A DNA stretch of 64,000 nt, from assembly GCA_947460875.1 (NCBI GenBank), contig CANHGR010000009.1, positions 1 to 64,000 on the forward strand. The letters run 5' to 3'. Positions within the stretch are counted from its first letter, which is position 1. Each line of letters starts with the position of its first letter. The notes under the pieces were generated by a model. The model saw nothing but the letters and a program-made list of their open reading frames with translations. It was not told where the DNA came from and ran no database searches. A program made the translations under genes and the position numbers. Below, piece by piece: positions 35,610 through 45,317 of the stretch. The stretch is from Sphingobacteriaceae bacterium (GTDB lineage: Bacteria > Bacteroidota > Bacteroidia > Sphingobacteriales > Sphingobacteriaceae).

Positions 35610-36968
35610 ATGAGCAGAAAATTGTTATTAGAACATATTAACGTGCCCGGCATAAACACATTCGATGTTTACCGTCAGAATGGTGGTTATCGTTCTGTAG
35701 AAAAAGCTTTGAAAACATTATCGCCGGATGACATCGTAGAGGAAGTGAAGAAATCGGGACTTCGAGGCAGAGGTGGTGCCGGATTTCCTACCGGGATGAA
35801 GTGGAGTTTTTTGGCTAAGCCGGAAGGCGTTCCTCGCTACCTCGTTTGTAATGCCGACGAATCAGAGCCGGGAACTTTTAAAGATCGTTACCTAATGACC
35901 TATATCCCTCATCTTCTTATAGAAGGGATGATTGTTTCCAGCTTTGCGCTTGGCGTTAACACTTGCTATATCTATGTACGGGGCGAAATGATGCCTCAAA
36001 TCTGCATTCTTGAAAAAGCCATCGTGGAAGCAAAGAATGCTGGATTTCTTGGAAAAAATATTTTAGGTACCGGATATGACCTCGAAATGTATGTGCAGCC
36101 AGGTGGTGGAGCATACATTTGTGGAGAAGAAACCGGATTATTGGAGTCTTTAGAAGGTAAGCGTGGAACACCTAGAATAAAACCTCCATTTCCGGCCGTC
36201 TCCGGATTGTATAATTGTCCGACGGTTGTGAATAATGTCGAAACAATCGCAGCTGTAGTTCCGATCATTAATGATGGAGCAGACGAGTATATGAAAATCG
36301 GGATCGGTAGAAGTACTGGAACAAAGCTTATCTCGGCAGGTGGTAATCTAAACAAGCCTGGTGTTTACGAGATTGAACTCGGTGTCCCCGTTGAAGAGTT
36401 TATTTATTCCGACGAATATTGCGGTGGGATTGCCAATGGCAAAAGATTAAAAGCAGTTGTTGCGGGAGGTTCATCTGTGCCAATTCTTCCTGCAAATCTA
36501 ATTTTGAAGACCGTTAATGGCGAAAGCCGATTAATGAGTTACGAGTCACTAGCCGACGGTGGATTTGTTTCCGGCACTATGTTAGGCTCGGGAGGATTTA
36601 TTGCATTTGACGAAGATCAGTGTATAGTACGCAATACCTGGAACTTTGCCCGATTTTATCATCATGAAAGTTGTGGACAATGTTCGCCTTGCCGTGAAGG
36701 AACAGGCTGGATGGAGAAGGTATTGCACCGTTTAGAGTACGGTCATGGTAAGTTAAGCGATATGGATTTGCTGGTTGATGTTTCTAAAAAAATTGAAGGC
36801 AACACTATTTGCCCTTTAGGCGATGCTGCTGCCTGGCCGGTTGCCAGTGCGATACGTCATTTTAGAGATGAGTTTGAATGGCATGTAAACGATCCAAAAT
36901 CTGCCATGGAAAGAAACTATGGGTTAGCTCATTACGCCGATCCTTTAGAGATAGAAGTAAAAGGCTAA
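35610..36968 (+). CDS. nuoF: NADH-quinone oxidoreductase subunit F
   Basis: The product has 452 residues and binds NADH and FMN and carries cluster N3. Features are the FMN/NADH glycine-rich GLRGRGGAGFPTGMKW, GGAYICGEETGLLESLEG, and the [4Fe-4S] ligands in ESCGQCSPCREGTGW with a later C in GNTICPLGDAAAW. It is followed by a 127-base spacer and then nuoG. Confidence 0.95.
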   Translation: MSRKLLLEHINVPGINTFDVYRQNGGYRSVEKALKTLSPDDIVEEVKKSGLRGRGGAGFPTGMKWSFLAKPEGVPRYLVCNADESEPGTFKDRYLMTYIPHLLIEGMIVSSFALGVNTCYIYVRGEMMPQICILEKAIVEAKNAGFLGKNILGTGYDLEMYVQPGGGAYICGEETGLLESLEGKRGTPRIKPPFPAVSGLYNCPTVVNNVETIAAVVPIINDGADEYMKIGIGRSTGTKLISAGGNLNKPGVYEIELGVPVEEFIYSDEYCGGIANGKRLKAVVAGGSSVPILPANLILKTVNGESRLMSYESLADGGFVSGTMLGSGGFIAFDEDQCIVRNTWNFARFYHHESCGQCSPCREGTGWMEKVLHRLEYGHGKLSDMDLLVDVSKKIEGNTICPLGDAAAWPVASAIRHFRDEFEWHVNDPKSAMERNYGLAHYADPLEIEVKG

Positions 36969-37095
36969 AAGAAAACAATAAAAACACCGTTCTCATTATA
37001 CACACAAAATGATGATGAGATGCATGAAAGAGCGTCGACGGTAAATGAATTTAGATACAAGGAGATTTAACTTTTGAGTTTTTCAATTCTAATTT

Positions 37096-38097
37096 ATGGA
37101 AAAAGTTAAAGTAACGATAGATGGGATAACCATCGAAGTGGATGCCGGAACATCTATTCTCAATGCTGCAAGGCAAATTGGGGGTGATGTTGTTCCGCCT
37201 GCGATGTGCTATTATTCCAAATTAAAAGATAGTGGGGGCAAGTGCCGTACTTGTTTAGTGAAGGTAAGCAAGGGTTCCGAAAAAGATCCGCGGCCAATGC
37301 CTAAGCTTTTAGCTTCTTGTCGTACGGCAGTGATGGATGGGATGGAAGTTCAGAATATTACTTCGCTCGAAGTTGTTGAAGCACGTAAAGGAGTTGTTGA
37401 AATGTTATTAATCAATCACCCTTTAGATTGCCCGGTTTGTGATCAGGCCGGCGAATGTCATTTACAGGACTTAGCCTATGAACATGGCGTTGAGAAAACT
37501 CGTTATGAGTTTGAACGAAGAACGTTTGATAGGATAGATATTGGCGATAAAATCCAGCTGCATATGACTCGATGCATTTTATGCTATCGTTGTGTGTTTG
37601 TTGCAGATCAGCTTACAAATCAGCGTGTTCATGGAATTTTGGGACGTGGAGATGCCTCTGAGATATCGACTTATATTGAAAAGGCAATTGACAATGATTT
37701 CTCTGGAAATGTAATTGACGTTTGTCCGGTTGGTGCCTTGACTGATAGAACTTTCCGATTTAAAAATCGAGTATGGTTTACAAAGCCTGTTGATGCTCAT
37801 CGCGATTGCCCAACATGTTCTGGTAAAGTAACCTTGTGGTATAAAGGAGAAGAAGTGATTAGGGTAACTGCACCTAAGGATCAGTTTGGTGAGGTGGAAG
37901 ACTTTATTTGCAATACCTGTAGATTTGAAACTAAGAACACAAGCGATTGGGTTATTGAAGGACCTCGTCAAATAGCAAACACATCTGTAATTTCTTCAAA
38001 TCACTATGAAATCGCTCAACCGCCGCCTGTAATTAAGACAAACCTGGTCTTGCAGGAGGCTAATAAAGAACAATTTGAAAAAGCAACAAGATCCTAA
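37096..38097 (+). CDS. nuoG: Short NADH-quinone oxidoreductase subunit G
   Basis: The product has 333 residues, while NuoG of enterobacteria has about 900. Present are the [2Fe-2S] site N1b (C38, C50, C53, C75), N5 with H108, C112, C115, C121, and N4 with C160, C163, C166, C210. After these comes C238-x2-C241 and C272-x2-C275, a paired CxxC arrangement at the place of the Mo/W-bis-MGD [4Fe-4S] region. The protein then ends without the large molybdopterin-like domain. Short NuoG is usual in this group, so it is not a truncation by mutation. It ends one base before nuoH. Confidence 0.93.
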   Translation: MEKVKVTIDGITIEVDAGTSILNAARQIGGDVVPPAMCYYSKLKDSGGKCRTCLVKVSKGSEKDPRPMPKLLASCRTAVMDGMEVQNITSLEVVEARKGVVEMLLINHPLDCPVCDQAGECHLQDLAYEHGVEKTRYEFERRTFDRIDIGDKIQLHMTRCILCYRCVFVADQLTNQRVHGILGRGDASEISTYIEKAIDNDFSGNVIDVCPVGALTDRTFRFKNRVWFTKPVDAHRDCPTCSGKVTLWYKGEEVIRVTAPKDQFGEVEDFICNTCRFETKNTSDWVIEGPRQIANTSVISSNHYEIAQPPPVIKTNLVLQEANKEQFEKATRS

Positions 38098-39132
38098 ATG
38101 GAATTAGCATTTGTTATAGAGAAATTTGTATTAATCACGGTAGTGTTTGTACTAACGTTATTGGTAGCGATGTATTCTACACTTGCGGAACGCAAGATTG
38201 CGGGCTTCCTCCAAGATCGGGTTGGACCGAATCGTGCCGGGCCCTTTGGTATTTTACAACCGCTTGCCGATGGAGCTAAGATGTTTTTCAAGGAAGAGAT
38301 TATCCCAACAGAATCAAACCGCTTTTTATTCATTGCAGGGCCATCACTTGCAATTTTAACCGCCTGTATTGGCAGCGCGGTAATCCCATGGGGACAAAAG
38401 CTAACGTTTGGAGATTATGTAGTTGACCTGCAGGTAACAGATATTAACGTTGGTATACTGTATATTTTTGGAGTGGTTTCTCTCGGAGTTTATGGAGTAA
38501 TGATTGGCGGATGGGCCTCAAATAATAAGTTTTCTTTGATGGGAGCTATTCGCGCGGCTTCGCAGAATATTAGCTACGAAATACCAATGGGGCTCTCTAT
38601 TATTGCCTTGCTGATGGTTACTGGTACTCTTTCTTTAAAAGAGATAAGTGAGCAACAATCTGGATTTGTAAACTGGAATATTTGGTATCAGCCGCTTGGA
38701 TTTTTGATATTTTTAATTTGCGCTTTTGCAGAGACAAATCGTACTCCATTCGACCTTCCCGAGTGCGAAACCGAATTAGTAGGAGGGTACCATACCGAAT
38801 ATTCTTCTATGAAACTCGGATTTTATCTGTTTGCGGAATACATCAACATGTTTGTTTCATCAGCAGTGATGGCAACCTTATATTTTGGCGGATATAACTT
38901 TCCGTTCATGTATGATTTAGGTTTGTCTGAAAATTGGATCACAATCATTGGGGTGATCATGCTTTTCGCGAAAATTTTCTTTTTCATCTTCTTTTTTATG
39001 TGGGTTCGATGGACGATCCCACGTTTTAGATATGATCAGTTGATGAATTTAGGTTGGAAGGTATTAATTCCCCTAGCTATCGCTAATATCGTTTTGACAG
39101 GAATTGTTATTACAGTTAAAGATCTTTTATAA
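38098..39132 (+). CDS. nuoH: NADH-quinone oxidoreductase subunit H
   Basis: The membrane subunit has 344 residues and eight helices. It meets the quinone pocket with the conserved AERKIAGFLQDRVGPNRAGPFG loop near residue 30, and the acidic-rich EEIIPTESN and AETNRTPFDLPECETELVGG loops. It starts right after the nuoG stop. Its last bases run into the upstream reading of nuoI, but the preferred nuoI start lies after it. Confidence 0.95.
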   Translation: MELAFVIEKFVLITVVFVLTLLVAMYSTLAERKIAGFLQDRVGPNRAGPFGILQPLADGAKMFFKEEIIPTESNRFLFIAGPSLAILTACIGSAVIPWGQKLTFGDYVVDLQVTDINVGILYIFGVVSLGVYGVMIGGWASNNKFSLMGAIRAASQNISYEIPMGLSIIALLMVTGTLSLKEISEQQSGFVNWNIWYQPLGFLIFLICAFAETNRTPFDLPECETELVGGYHTEYSSMKLGFYLFAEYINMFVSSAVMATLYFGGYNFPFMYDLGLSENWITIIGVIMLFAKIFFFIFFFMWVRWTIPRFRYDQLMNLGWKVLIPLAIANIVLTGIVITVKDLL

Positions 39133-39145
39133 GGAGCCTGGGATT

Positions 39146-39640
39146 ATGGAATCATTAAGCAACAGAAAGAAAGTTTTAGAACAGGCGCCGATGAATTTCT
39201 GGGAACGTATTTATCTCCCCGCTATTTTTAAGGGCATGGCTATTACCTTCATGCATATGTTCAAGAAGAAAGAAACGATCTTTTATCCTGAGGTTGAACG
39301 TGAATTTTCAGAAAATTGGAGAGGTATGCACTCGCTTAAACGCGATGAAAATGGCAGAGAACGTTGTACCGCCTGCGGACTATGTGCACTCTCTTGTCCC
39401 GCGGAAGCGATAACAATGATTTCTGCAGAGCGTAAAAAGGGAGAAGAGGATTTATATCGTGAAGAAAAATATGCAGCCGTTTATGAGATCAATATGCTAC
39501 GCTGCATTTTTTGCGGCTTGTGCGAAGAAGCCTGCCCTAAAGAAGCAATTTATCTAGACGGACCAATTGTGCCCGCGGACTATTTAAGAAAAGATTTTAT
39601 CTATGGAAAAGATAAGCTGGTGGAGGCTCCATTAAACTAA
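39146..39640 (+). CDS. nuoI: NADH-quinone oxidoreductase subunit I
   Basis: The product has 164 residues with two [4Fe-4S] clusters (N6a and N6b). The ferredoxin motifs are CTACGLCALSCP and CIFCGLCEEACP. ATG 39146 was chosen over 39104 because the latter overlaps nuoH. An AAGGAG sequence stands nine bases before it, a rare Shine-Dalgarno-like site in this window. Confidence 0.94.
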   Translation: MESLSNRKKVLEQAPMNFWERIYLPAIFKGMAITFMHMFKKKETIFYPEVEREFSENWRGMHSLKRDENGRERCTACGLCALSCPAEAITMISAERKKGEEDLYREEKYAAVYEINMLRCIFCGLCEEACPKEAIYLDGPIVPADYLRKDFIYGKDKLVEAPLN

Positions 39641-39644
39641 CTAT

Positions 39645-40142
39645 ATGTCTTTATTCTATTTTGTAGCACTTCTTTCGATCTTTTTTGCCTTGATGGTCAT
39701 CTTTGCAAAAAATCCGGTTCACAGTGTCTTATATCTGATTATCACATTTTTCACGTTCACTATTCATTATATTCTCCTCAATGCTCAGTTTTTGGCTGTT
39801 GTAAATTTCATCGTATATATGGGTGCTATCCTTGTGCTGTTTTTGCACGTGTTGATGTACATGAACTTAAATAACGAAGGGAGCGAGATGAAGTCGATGT
39901 TAATGAAGGTTTCCGGCCTTATCGCAGGGATGTGTTTATTGGTTACTCTTGTAGGTTCTATGAAAACTCTCGCGGTATCTGATCCTGTTAATTTACAGGA
40001 TGCTGATCTCGGCTTGGTAAAGAACCTGGGTAAGGTGCTATTTTCAGAATTTTTATTGCCATTTGAAGTGTCATCAATATTGTTATTGTCGGCTATGGTA
40101 GGCGCAGTTTTATTGGCTAAAAAGGAGCCTAAATCTATATAA
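39645..40142 (+). CDS. nuoJ: NADH-quinone oxidoreductase subunit J
   Basis: This membrane subunit has 165 residues and five helices (for example FYFVALLSIFFALMVIF and AVVNFIVYMGAILVLFLHVLMY, with the pi-bulge helix motif YMGAILVLFLHV). It helps couple the quinone site to proton channels. Its stop overlaps the start of nuoK by one base. Confidence 0.93.
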   Translation: MSLFYFVALLSIFFALMVIFAKNPVHSVLYLIITFFTFTIHYILLNAQFLAVVNFIVYMGAILVLFLHVLMYMNLNNEGSEMKSMLMKVSGLIAGMCLLVTLVGSMKTLAVSDPVNLQDADLGLVKNLGKVLFSEFLLPFEVSSILLLSAMVGAVLLAKKEPKSI

Positions 40143-40471
40143 TGGAACAATTAACACAAACGATACAAAGCGTTCCGCTCAATCATTACATACTGTTCAG
40201 TTCGATCATTTTTGCAATCGGCGTAATTGGGGTACTTATTAGACGCAATGCAATTGTGATATTCATGTCAATTGAGTTGATGCTGAATGCGGTAAATCTA
40301 CTCCTTGCGGTATTTTCAGTTTATCATGGAGATCCGGCGGGTCAGGTATTTGTGTTTTTTGTGATGGCCTTAGCTGCTGCAGAAGTGGCCGTTGGTCTGG
40401 CAATAATTGTAATGGTTTATCGAAACACACATTCGATTGATATAAATGTGTTGAATCGGTTAAAATGGTAA
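40142..40471 (+). CDS. nuoK: NADH-quinone oxidoreductase subunit K
   Basis: This membrane subunit has 109 residues and three helices. The two conserved membrane glutamates of the E-channel lie in FMSIELMLNAVNL and ALAAAEVAVGLAI. The length is standard. It is translationally coupled to nuoJ. Confidence 0.94.
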   Translation: MEQLTQTIQSVPLNHYILFSSIIFAIGVIGVLIRRNAIVIFMSIELMLNAVNLLLAVFSVYHGDPAGQVFVFFVMALAAAEVAVGLAIIVMVYRNTHSIDINVLNRLKW

Positions 40472-40492
40472 GTATTCAGTAGCGTATATATA

Positions 40493-42400
40493 ATGATAAA
40501 TTTAGTCTGGTTAATTCCTTTATTCCCTTTAGCAGGATTTCTGATCAATGGTTTGGGCAGAAATGTATTGCCGAAGAGTATTGTAGGGTTCATAGGATGT
40601 TTGAGCGTTTTATTATCATTCGGACTAAGCATCGGAATTTTCCTTGAATTAAATGCCTCAGATACAAAATCATTTGAGATTCTATTATTCGATTGGATAA
40701 GTGTAGGAAATTTATCGATTCCGTTCTCATTCTTGATCGATCCTCTTAGCGCGATTATGCTGCTCATCGTTACAGGAATAGGATTTCTAATCCATATTTA
40801 TTCAACCGGATATATGCATAGTGATGCCGGTTTTGCGAAGTTTTTTTCCTACCTCAACCTGTTTATATTCTTCATGCTATTATTAGTATTGGGATCAAAC
40901 TACGTGGTGATGTTTATCGGTTGGGAAGGCGTTGGTTTATGTTCTTATCTGCTCATCGGATTTTGGTTTAGCAATCCAACCTATGCAAGTGCCGCCAAGA
41001 AGGCCTTTGTGATGAATCGTATCGGCGATCTTGGTTTCTTACTCGGAGTATTTTTGATCTTCACAACCTTCGGGAGTGTAGAGTTTGTAAAAGTATTTCC
41101 CCAGGCGGCTACTATGGTATCGGGTGATAGCGTATTAGTATTGATCACTATTCTACTATTTATCGGGGCCACTGGAAAATCGGCTCAATTGCCCTTATTT
41201 ACATGGCTTCCCGATGCAATGGCCGGACCAACACCTGTATCGGCTCTGATACATGCCGCAACAATGGTAACAGCAGGGATATATATGATCGCTCGATCAA
41301 ATATTCTTTTCACGCTTTCGCCACTAACCTTGAGTATCATAGCCGTTATCGGACTAGCAACCGCCATATTAGCGGCCACTATCGCTTTAACGCAAACTGA
41401 TATCAAGAAAGTGCTAGCCTACTCAACAGTTTCTCAATTGGGATATATGTTTCTTGGTTTGGGGGTTGGCGCTTATACCGGAGCTTTCTTTCATGTTATT
41501 ACGCATGCATTTTTTAAGGCTTTATTATTTCTCGGCGCAGGATCAGTAATCCATGCAGTAAGTAATGAACAAGACATGCGCCAAATGGGTGGTTTAAAAA
41601 AGAAACTGCCAATAACTTTTTTAACCATGTTGATGGGTACGATAGCGATATCAGGTATCCCACCATTTTCAGGATTCTTTTCTAAAGATGAGATATTAGC
41701 ACATGTTTTTGAATACAATAAGATACTTTGGATTATTGCTTTAATCGGTGCGATGCTAACGGCATTTTACATGTTCAGGATGTTGTTTTTGACTTTTTAC
41801 GGCACGTTTAGAGGCACGACGGAGCAAGAGCACCATCTTCATGAATCGCCATTTTCTATGACTTTCCCTTTGATAGTTCTAGCAATACTTTCGGTGGTTG
41901 GAGGATTTATTGGTATTCCACATGTGCTGGGTGGCCATCATTGGCTGGCCGAATTTCTTTCGCCGGTGTTTGCTGCGTCGAACGCGAGAACAGAATCAAT
42001 AGTCCCTGACGCTACTACAGAGTACATGCTAATGGCTGTTTCTGTAGCTGCTGCCATCATAGCTGCAATAGGCGCTTATATCAGGTATCTTAAGAGCGCT
42101 CATATTCCGGTTCCAGATAACGGTGAACGTACTGCCTTAGCAAGCTTGTCGTTTAATAAATATTATGTAGATGAAATTTATGATTCCTTGATAGGGAAGC
42201 CTTTGAATGCATTATCGCAATTCTTTTTTAAGGTAGTGGACAAATCAGGAATTGATGGTTTAGTTAACGGCCTGGGCAAGACTGCAACTGCGTCTAGCCA
42301 GGGATTGAGATTACTACAAACGGGGAATGTTGGTTTCTATATCTTTATTATGGTGGTAGGGATTATTGCGATGTTATTTTATGGATTTTATGAAATTTAA
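40493..42400 (+). CDS. nuoL: NADH-quinone oxidoreductase subunit L
   Basis: The product has 635 residues, the distal antiporter-like subunit of the membrane arm with the long lateral helix at the end. Proton-channel residues are in GWEGVGLCSYLLIGFW (Glu), ATGKSAQLPLFTWLPDAMAGPTPVSALIHAATMV (Lys and His) and THAFFKALLFLGAG. It pumps protons coupled to quinone reduction. Length and motifs are complete. Confidence 0.95.
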   Translation: MINLVWLIPLFPLAGFLINGLGRNVLPKSIVGFIGCLSVLLSFGLSIGIFLELNASDTKSFEILLFDWISVGNLSIPFSFLIDPLSAIMLLIVTGIGFLIHIYSTGYMHSDAGFAKFFSYLNLFIFFMLLLVLGSNYVVMFIGWEGVGLCSYLLIGFWFSNPTYASAAKKAFVMNRIGDLGFLLGVFLIFTTFGSVEFVKVFPQAATMVSGDSVLVLITILLFIGATGKSAQLPLFTWLPDAMAGPTPVSALIHAATMVTAGIYMIARSNILFTLSPLTLSIIAVIGLATAILAATIALTQTDIKKVLAYSTVSQLGYMFLGLGVGAYTGAFFHVITHAFFKALLFLGAGSVIHAVSNEQDMRQMGGLKKKLPITFLTMLMGTIAISGIPPFSGFFSKDEILAHVFEYNKILWIIALIGAMLTAFYMFRMLFLTFYGTFRGTTEQEHHLHESPFSMTFPLIVLAILSVVGGFIGIPHVLGGHHWLAEFLSPVFAASNARTESIVPDATTEYMLMAVSVAAAIIAAIGAYIRYLKSAHIPVPDNGERTALASLSFNKYYVDEIYDSLIGKPLNALSQFFFKVVDKSGIDGLVNGLGKTATASSQGLRLLQTGNVGFYIFIMVVGIIAMLFYGFYEI

Positions 42401-42419
42401 TCAGAGAGGTATCAAATAG

Positions 42420-43880
42420 ATGGAACTTTTACTTCTTTTATTTTTACCCCTAGTCGGAGCAATTTTTGCATTCCTTTTAGGCAAGTCGGAAATTGCTAAA
42501 ACTGTGGCCATCGTTTGGTCTTTACTTTCATTGGCTCATACTCTGAGTATTGTGAGCCGCTTCGTGCCCGATGCATCGACCCAATTCCTGATAGACGCTG
42601 AATGGATCGAAAGTCTCGGGATACGATTTATTGTAGGCATTGACGGAATTAGTATGCTCATGGTCTTATTGACCAATGCCCTTATCCCGCTTATTATATT
42701 AGCAAGCTTCAAGCAGAATTTTAAAAATCCGGGTGCTTTTTATGGACTAGTGTTGTTTATGCAAAGCGGGCTTTTAGTCGTTTTTACAGCCTTAGATGCT
42801 TTCTTGTTTTATGTCGGATGGGAAGCTGCGCTTATACCTATTTATTTTATTTGCGCGCTTTGGGGAGGAGAGAACAGAATACGCGTAAATTTAAAGTTCT
42901 TCATATATACTATTGCAGGTAGTTTGATCATGTTGATCGCTATTATCTTTTTATATACCCAAACAGCGAATAAGGAGTATGGAATAGAAGCACTCTACAA
43001 TCTTAATCTAGATTCAACCGCTCAGGGATGGGTATTTTGGGCATTTTTTCTAGCTTTTTCAATTAAAATGCCGGTGTTTCCGTTCCATACCTGGCAACCG
43101 GATACGTATACTGAGGCGCCAACTGCCGGGACCATGTTATTGTCCGGTATTATGTTAAAGATGGGGATCTACGGCGTCATTCGCTGGCTTATTCCTATAG
43201 CACCGATTGGTTTTGAGCAATGGGGAAACACAGCCTTAGTTCTATCAATTATCGGAGTAGTTTATGCTTCAATAATTGCATTTACCCAAGAGGACGTCAA
43301 ACGATTAATTGCCTATTCATCGATCGCTCACGTTGGATTAATATCTGCCGGCATATTTGCATGGAATCTTCAAGGCTTACAGGGAGCGATGATCCAGATG
43401 TTAAGTCACGGACTAAATGTAATTGGCTTATTTTTTGTGGTTGATATCATCATAAGACGTTTAAATACACGCGAAATCGACCAAATGGGTGGTATTGCGA
43501 AGAATGCGCCTAAACTTGCAATTGCTTTTCTTATCATTCTTTTGGGTGCTGTCGCATTACCGCTTACCAATGGTTTTATCGGCGAGTTTTTATTGCTGAT
43601 GGGCATTTATAATTTTAATTTTTGGGCTGCAGTCATTGCAGGCTTGACAATCATTTTTGGCGCGGTGTACATGCTTAGAATGTATCAAAAAGTAATGCTT
43701 GGCACTGCCAATGAGGTGACCATTAATTTTTCAGACATCAGGGGCACCGAGTTCGCAGTATTATTTATTATTTGTGCCTTCGTGATTATTATAGGAGTTT
43801 ATCCAAAGCCGCTACTTCACATTTCTGAGGCCGCAGTAAACAATCTTATAGAAACTGTAAATAGTAAAATTCAAAGATGA
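42420..43880 (+). CDS. nuoM: NADH-quinone oxidoreductase subunit M
   Basis: This antiporter-like subunit has 486 residues. The channel glutamate lies in FYVGWEAALIPIYF, the lysine in FSIKMPVFPFHTWQPDTYTEAPTAG, and other conserved parts in LIAYSSIAHVGLI and MLSHGLNVIGLF. It overlaps nuoN by four bases. Confidence 0.95.
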   Translation: MELLLLLFLPLVGAIFAFLLGKSEIAKTVAIVWSLLSLAHTLSIVSRFVPDASTQFLIDAEWIESLGIRFIVGIDGISMLMVLLTNALIPLIILASFKQNFKNPGAFYGLVLFMQSGLLVVFTALDAFLFYVGWEAALIPIYFICALWGGENRIRVNLKFFIYTIAGSLIMLIAIIFLYTQTANKEYGIEALYNLNLDSTAQGWVFWAFFLAFSIKMPVFPFHTWQPDTYTEAPTAGTMLLSGIMLKMGIYGVIRWLIPIAPIGFEQWGNTALVLSIIGVVYASIIAFTQEDVKRLIAYSSIAHVGLISAGIFAWNLQGLQGAMIQMLSHGLNVIGLFFVVDIIIRRLNTREIDQMGGIAKNAPKLAIAFLIILLGAVALPLTNGFIGEFLLLMGIYNFNFWAAVIAGLTIIFGAVYMLRMYQKVMLGTANEVTINFSDIRGTEFAVLFIICAFVIIIGVYPKPLLHISEAAVNNLIETVNSKIQR

Positions 43881-45262
43881 GCGCACTGATAACGATATCA
43901 ATACTAGCGATTGTTGTTCTATACTTAGGACTTTTTAAGGCCGAAAAGTTCTTGCTGCCAGTTACAGTTGGCGGTCTACTTCTTGCTCTAGGTTTTGCGG
44001 TAGCAGAATGGGATATAAATTCCGCTCCTATTTATAGTGGAATGATGTTGTATGACAATTTCGCTGTGGCTTTTTCTTCACTTGCAATTGTCTCAACTAT
44101 TCTAATTTTACTCCTTTCTGGAGGGTATTTTGAAAAGATCAGTACCCACGTATCTGAATGTTACACACTGATACTTTTTACCTTGGCAGGTATAATTGTG
44201 ATGGTTTCGTACCACAATTTGGCTATGCTTTTTGTCGGAATTGAAATCATGTCCGTTAGCCTCTATATTCTCGCCGGGATCAGAAAAAATGATTTTGGGT
44301 CTAATGAGGCAGCATTGAAGTATTTCTTAATGGGTGCTTTTTCGACAGGATTTTTACTCTTCGGTATTACATTAATTTATGGAGCAGCCGGATCGTTTGA
44401 TTTAACTGCTATAAAGCACTACGTTGAAGCGGTGCAAAGTGGGCAAGTAATTTCTCCCTTGTTTTATGGAGGAATAATCCTTCTGATTGTGGGCATGTGC
44501 TTTAAAATTGGCGCCGCTCCCTTTCACTTCTGGACGCCTGACGTTTATCAGGGATCGCCTACCCTCATTACCGCTTTTATGGGTACCGTGGTTAAAACGG
44601 CCGGTTTTGCAGCATTTTTGCGCTTGTTTTCATACTCTTTTGGTTCGGTCCATGAGTTTTGGATGCCGGTTCTTCTGGCTATTGCCATCCTAACGTTGTT
44701 GATTGGAAACATTACTGCGCTCTATCAAAATAGCTTTAAGCGGATGCTTTCGTATTCAAGCATTTCGCACGCCGGATATATGCTATTCGGGTTAATCGCA
44801 CTGCAGGCAAGTTCTGCCGGATCTGTTTTTATTTACGCGTTTGCATACTCATTAGCTTCGATAGTGGCATTTGCCGTTTTAATTTTATTGCAAGATCAAA
44901 CGGATGCTGAATCTTTCGACGGGTTTAATGGCCTCGCAAGAAAAAATCCTTTCCTTGCTTTCACTTTAACCGTAGCAATGTTATCCCTAGCAGGAATTCC
45001 TTTAACGGCGGGCTTTATCGGCAAGTTTATGATGTTTTCTGGTGTGCTTAGCGAACAGCATATTTGGCTGGTAATAATCGCCGTAATAAATGCAATTATT
45101 GCTATCGGCTACTACCTGAAGGTAATAATTTCAGTTTACTTTAATGATACTGATCGATCTGAAGTTAACGTGCCGTTTTCCTACAAAATAGTATTGGGGG
45201 TCTCGGCGCTCACAATGGTTGTTTTAGGTGTCTATCCTGCATTCCTGCCAAGTATTTTCTAA
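43877..45262 (+). CDS. nuoN: NADH-quinone oxidoreductase subunit N
   Basis: The third antiporter-like subunit has 461 residues. Motifs are AMLFVGIEIMSVSLYILAGI (Glu), FKIGAAPFHFWTPDVYQGSPT (Lys) and MLSYSSISHAGYM. It ends the nuo operon. The next gene begins 55 bases later with its own frame; I see no terminator between them. Confidence 0.95.
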   Translation: MSALITISILAIVVLYLGLFKAEKFLLPVTVGGLLLALGFAVAEWDINSAPIYSGMMLYDNFAVAFSSLAIVSTILILLLSGGYFEKISTHVSECYTLILFTLAGIIVMVSYHNLAMLFVGIEIMSVSLYILAGIRKNDFGSNEAALKYFLMGAFSTGFLLFGITLIYGAAGSFDLTAIKHYVEAVQSGQVISPLFYGGIILLIVGMCFKIGAAPFHFWTPDVYQGSPTLITAFMGTVVKTAGFAAFLRLFSYSFGSVHEFWMPVLLAIAILTLLIGNITALYQNSFKRMLSYSSISHAGYMLFGLIALQASSAGSVFIYAFAYSLASIVAFAVLILLQDQTDAESFDGFNGLARKNPFLAFTLTVAMLSLAGIPLTAGFIGKFMMFSGVLSEQHIWLVIIAVINAIIAIGYYLKVIISVYFNDTDRSEVNVPFSYKIVLGVSALTMVVLGVYPAFLPSIF

Positions 45263-45317
45263 TAAACGAGAGAAAATTATTCAATTTAATATTCGTAGAT
45301 TTACGGATAACGAGTAT

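Noticed and set aside
37096-38097. NuoG truncated by mutation
   Set aside because: The gene ends cleanly one base before nuoH, and no leftover coding sequence of the missing domain is present; the short form appears normal for this group.
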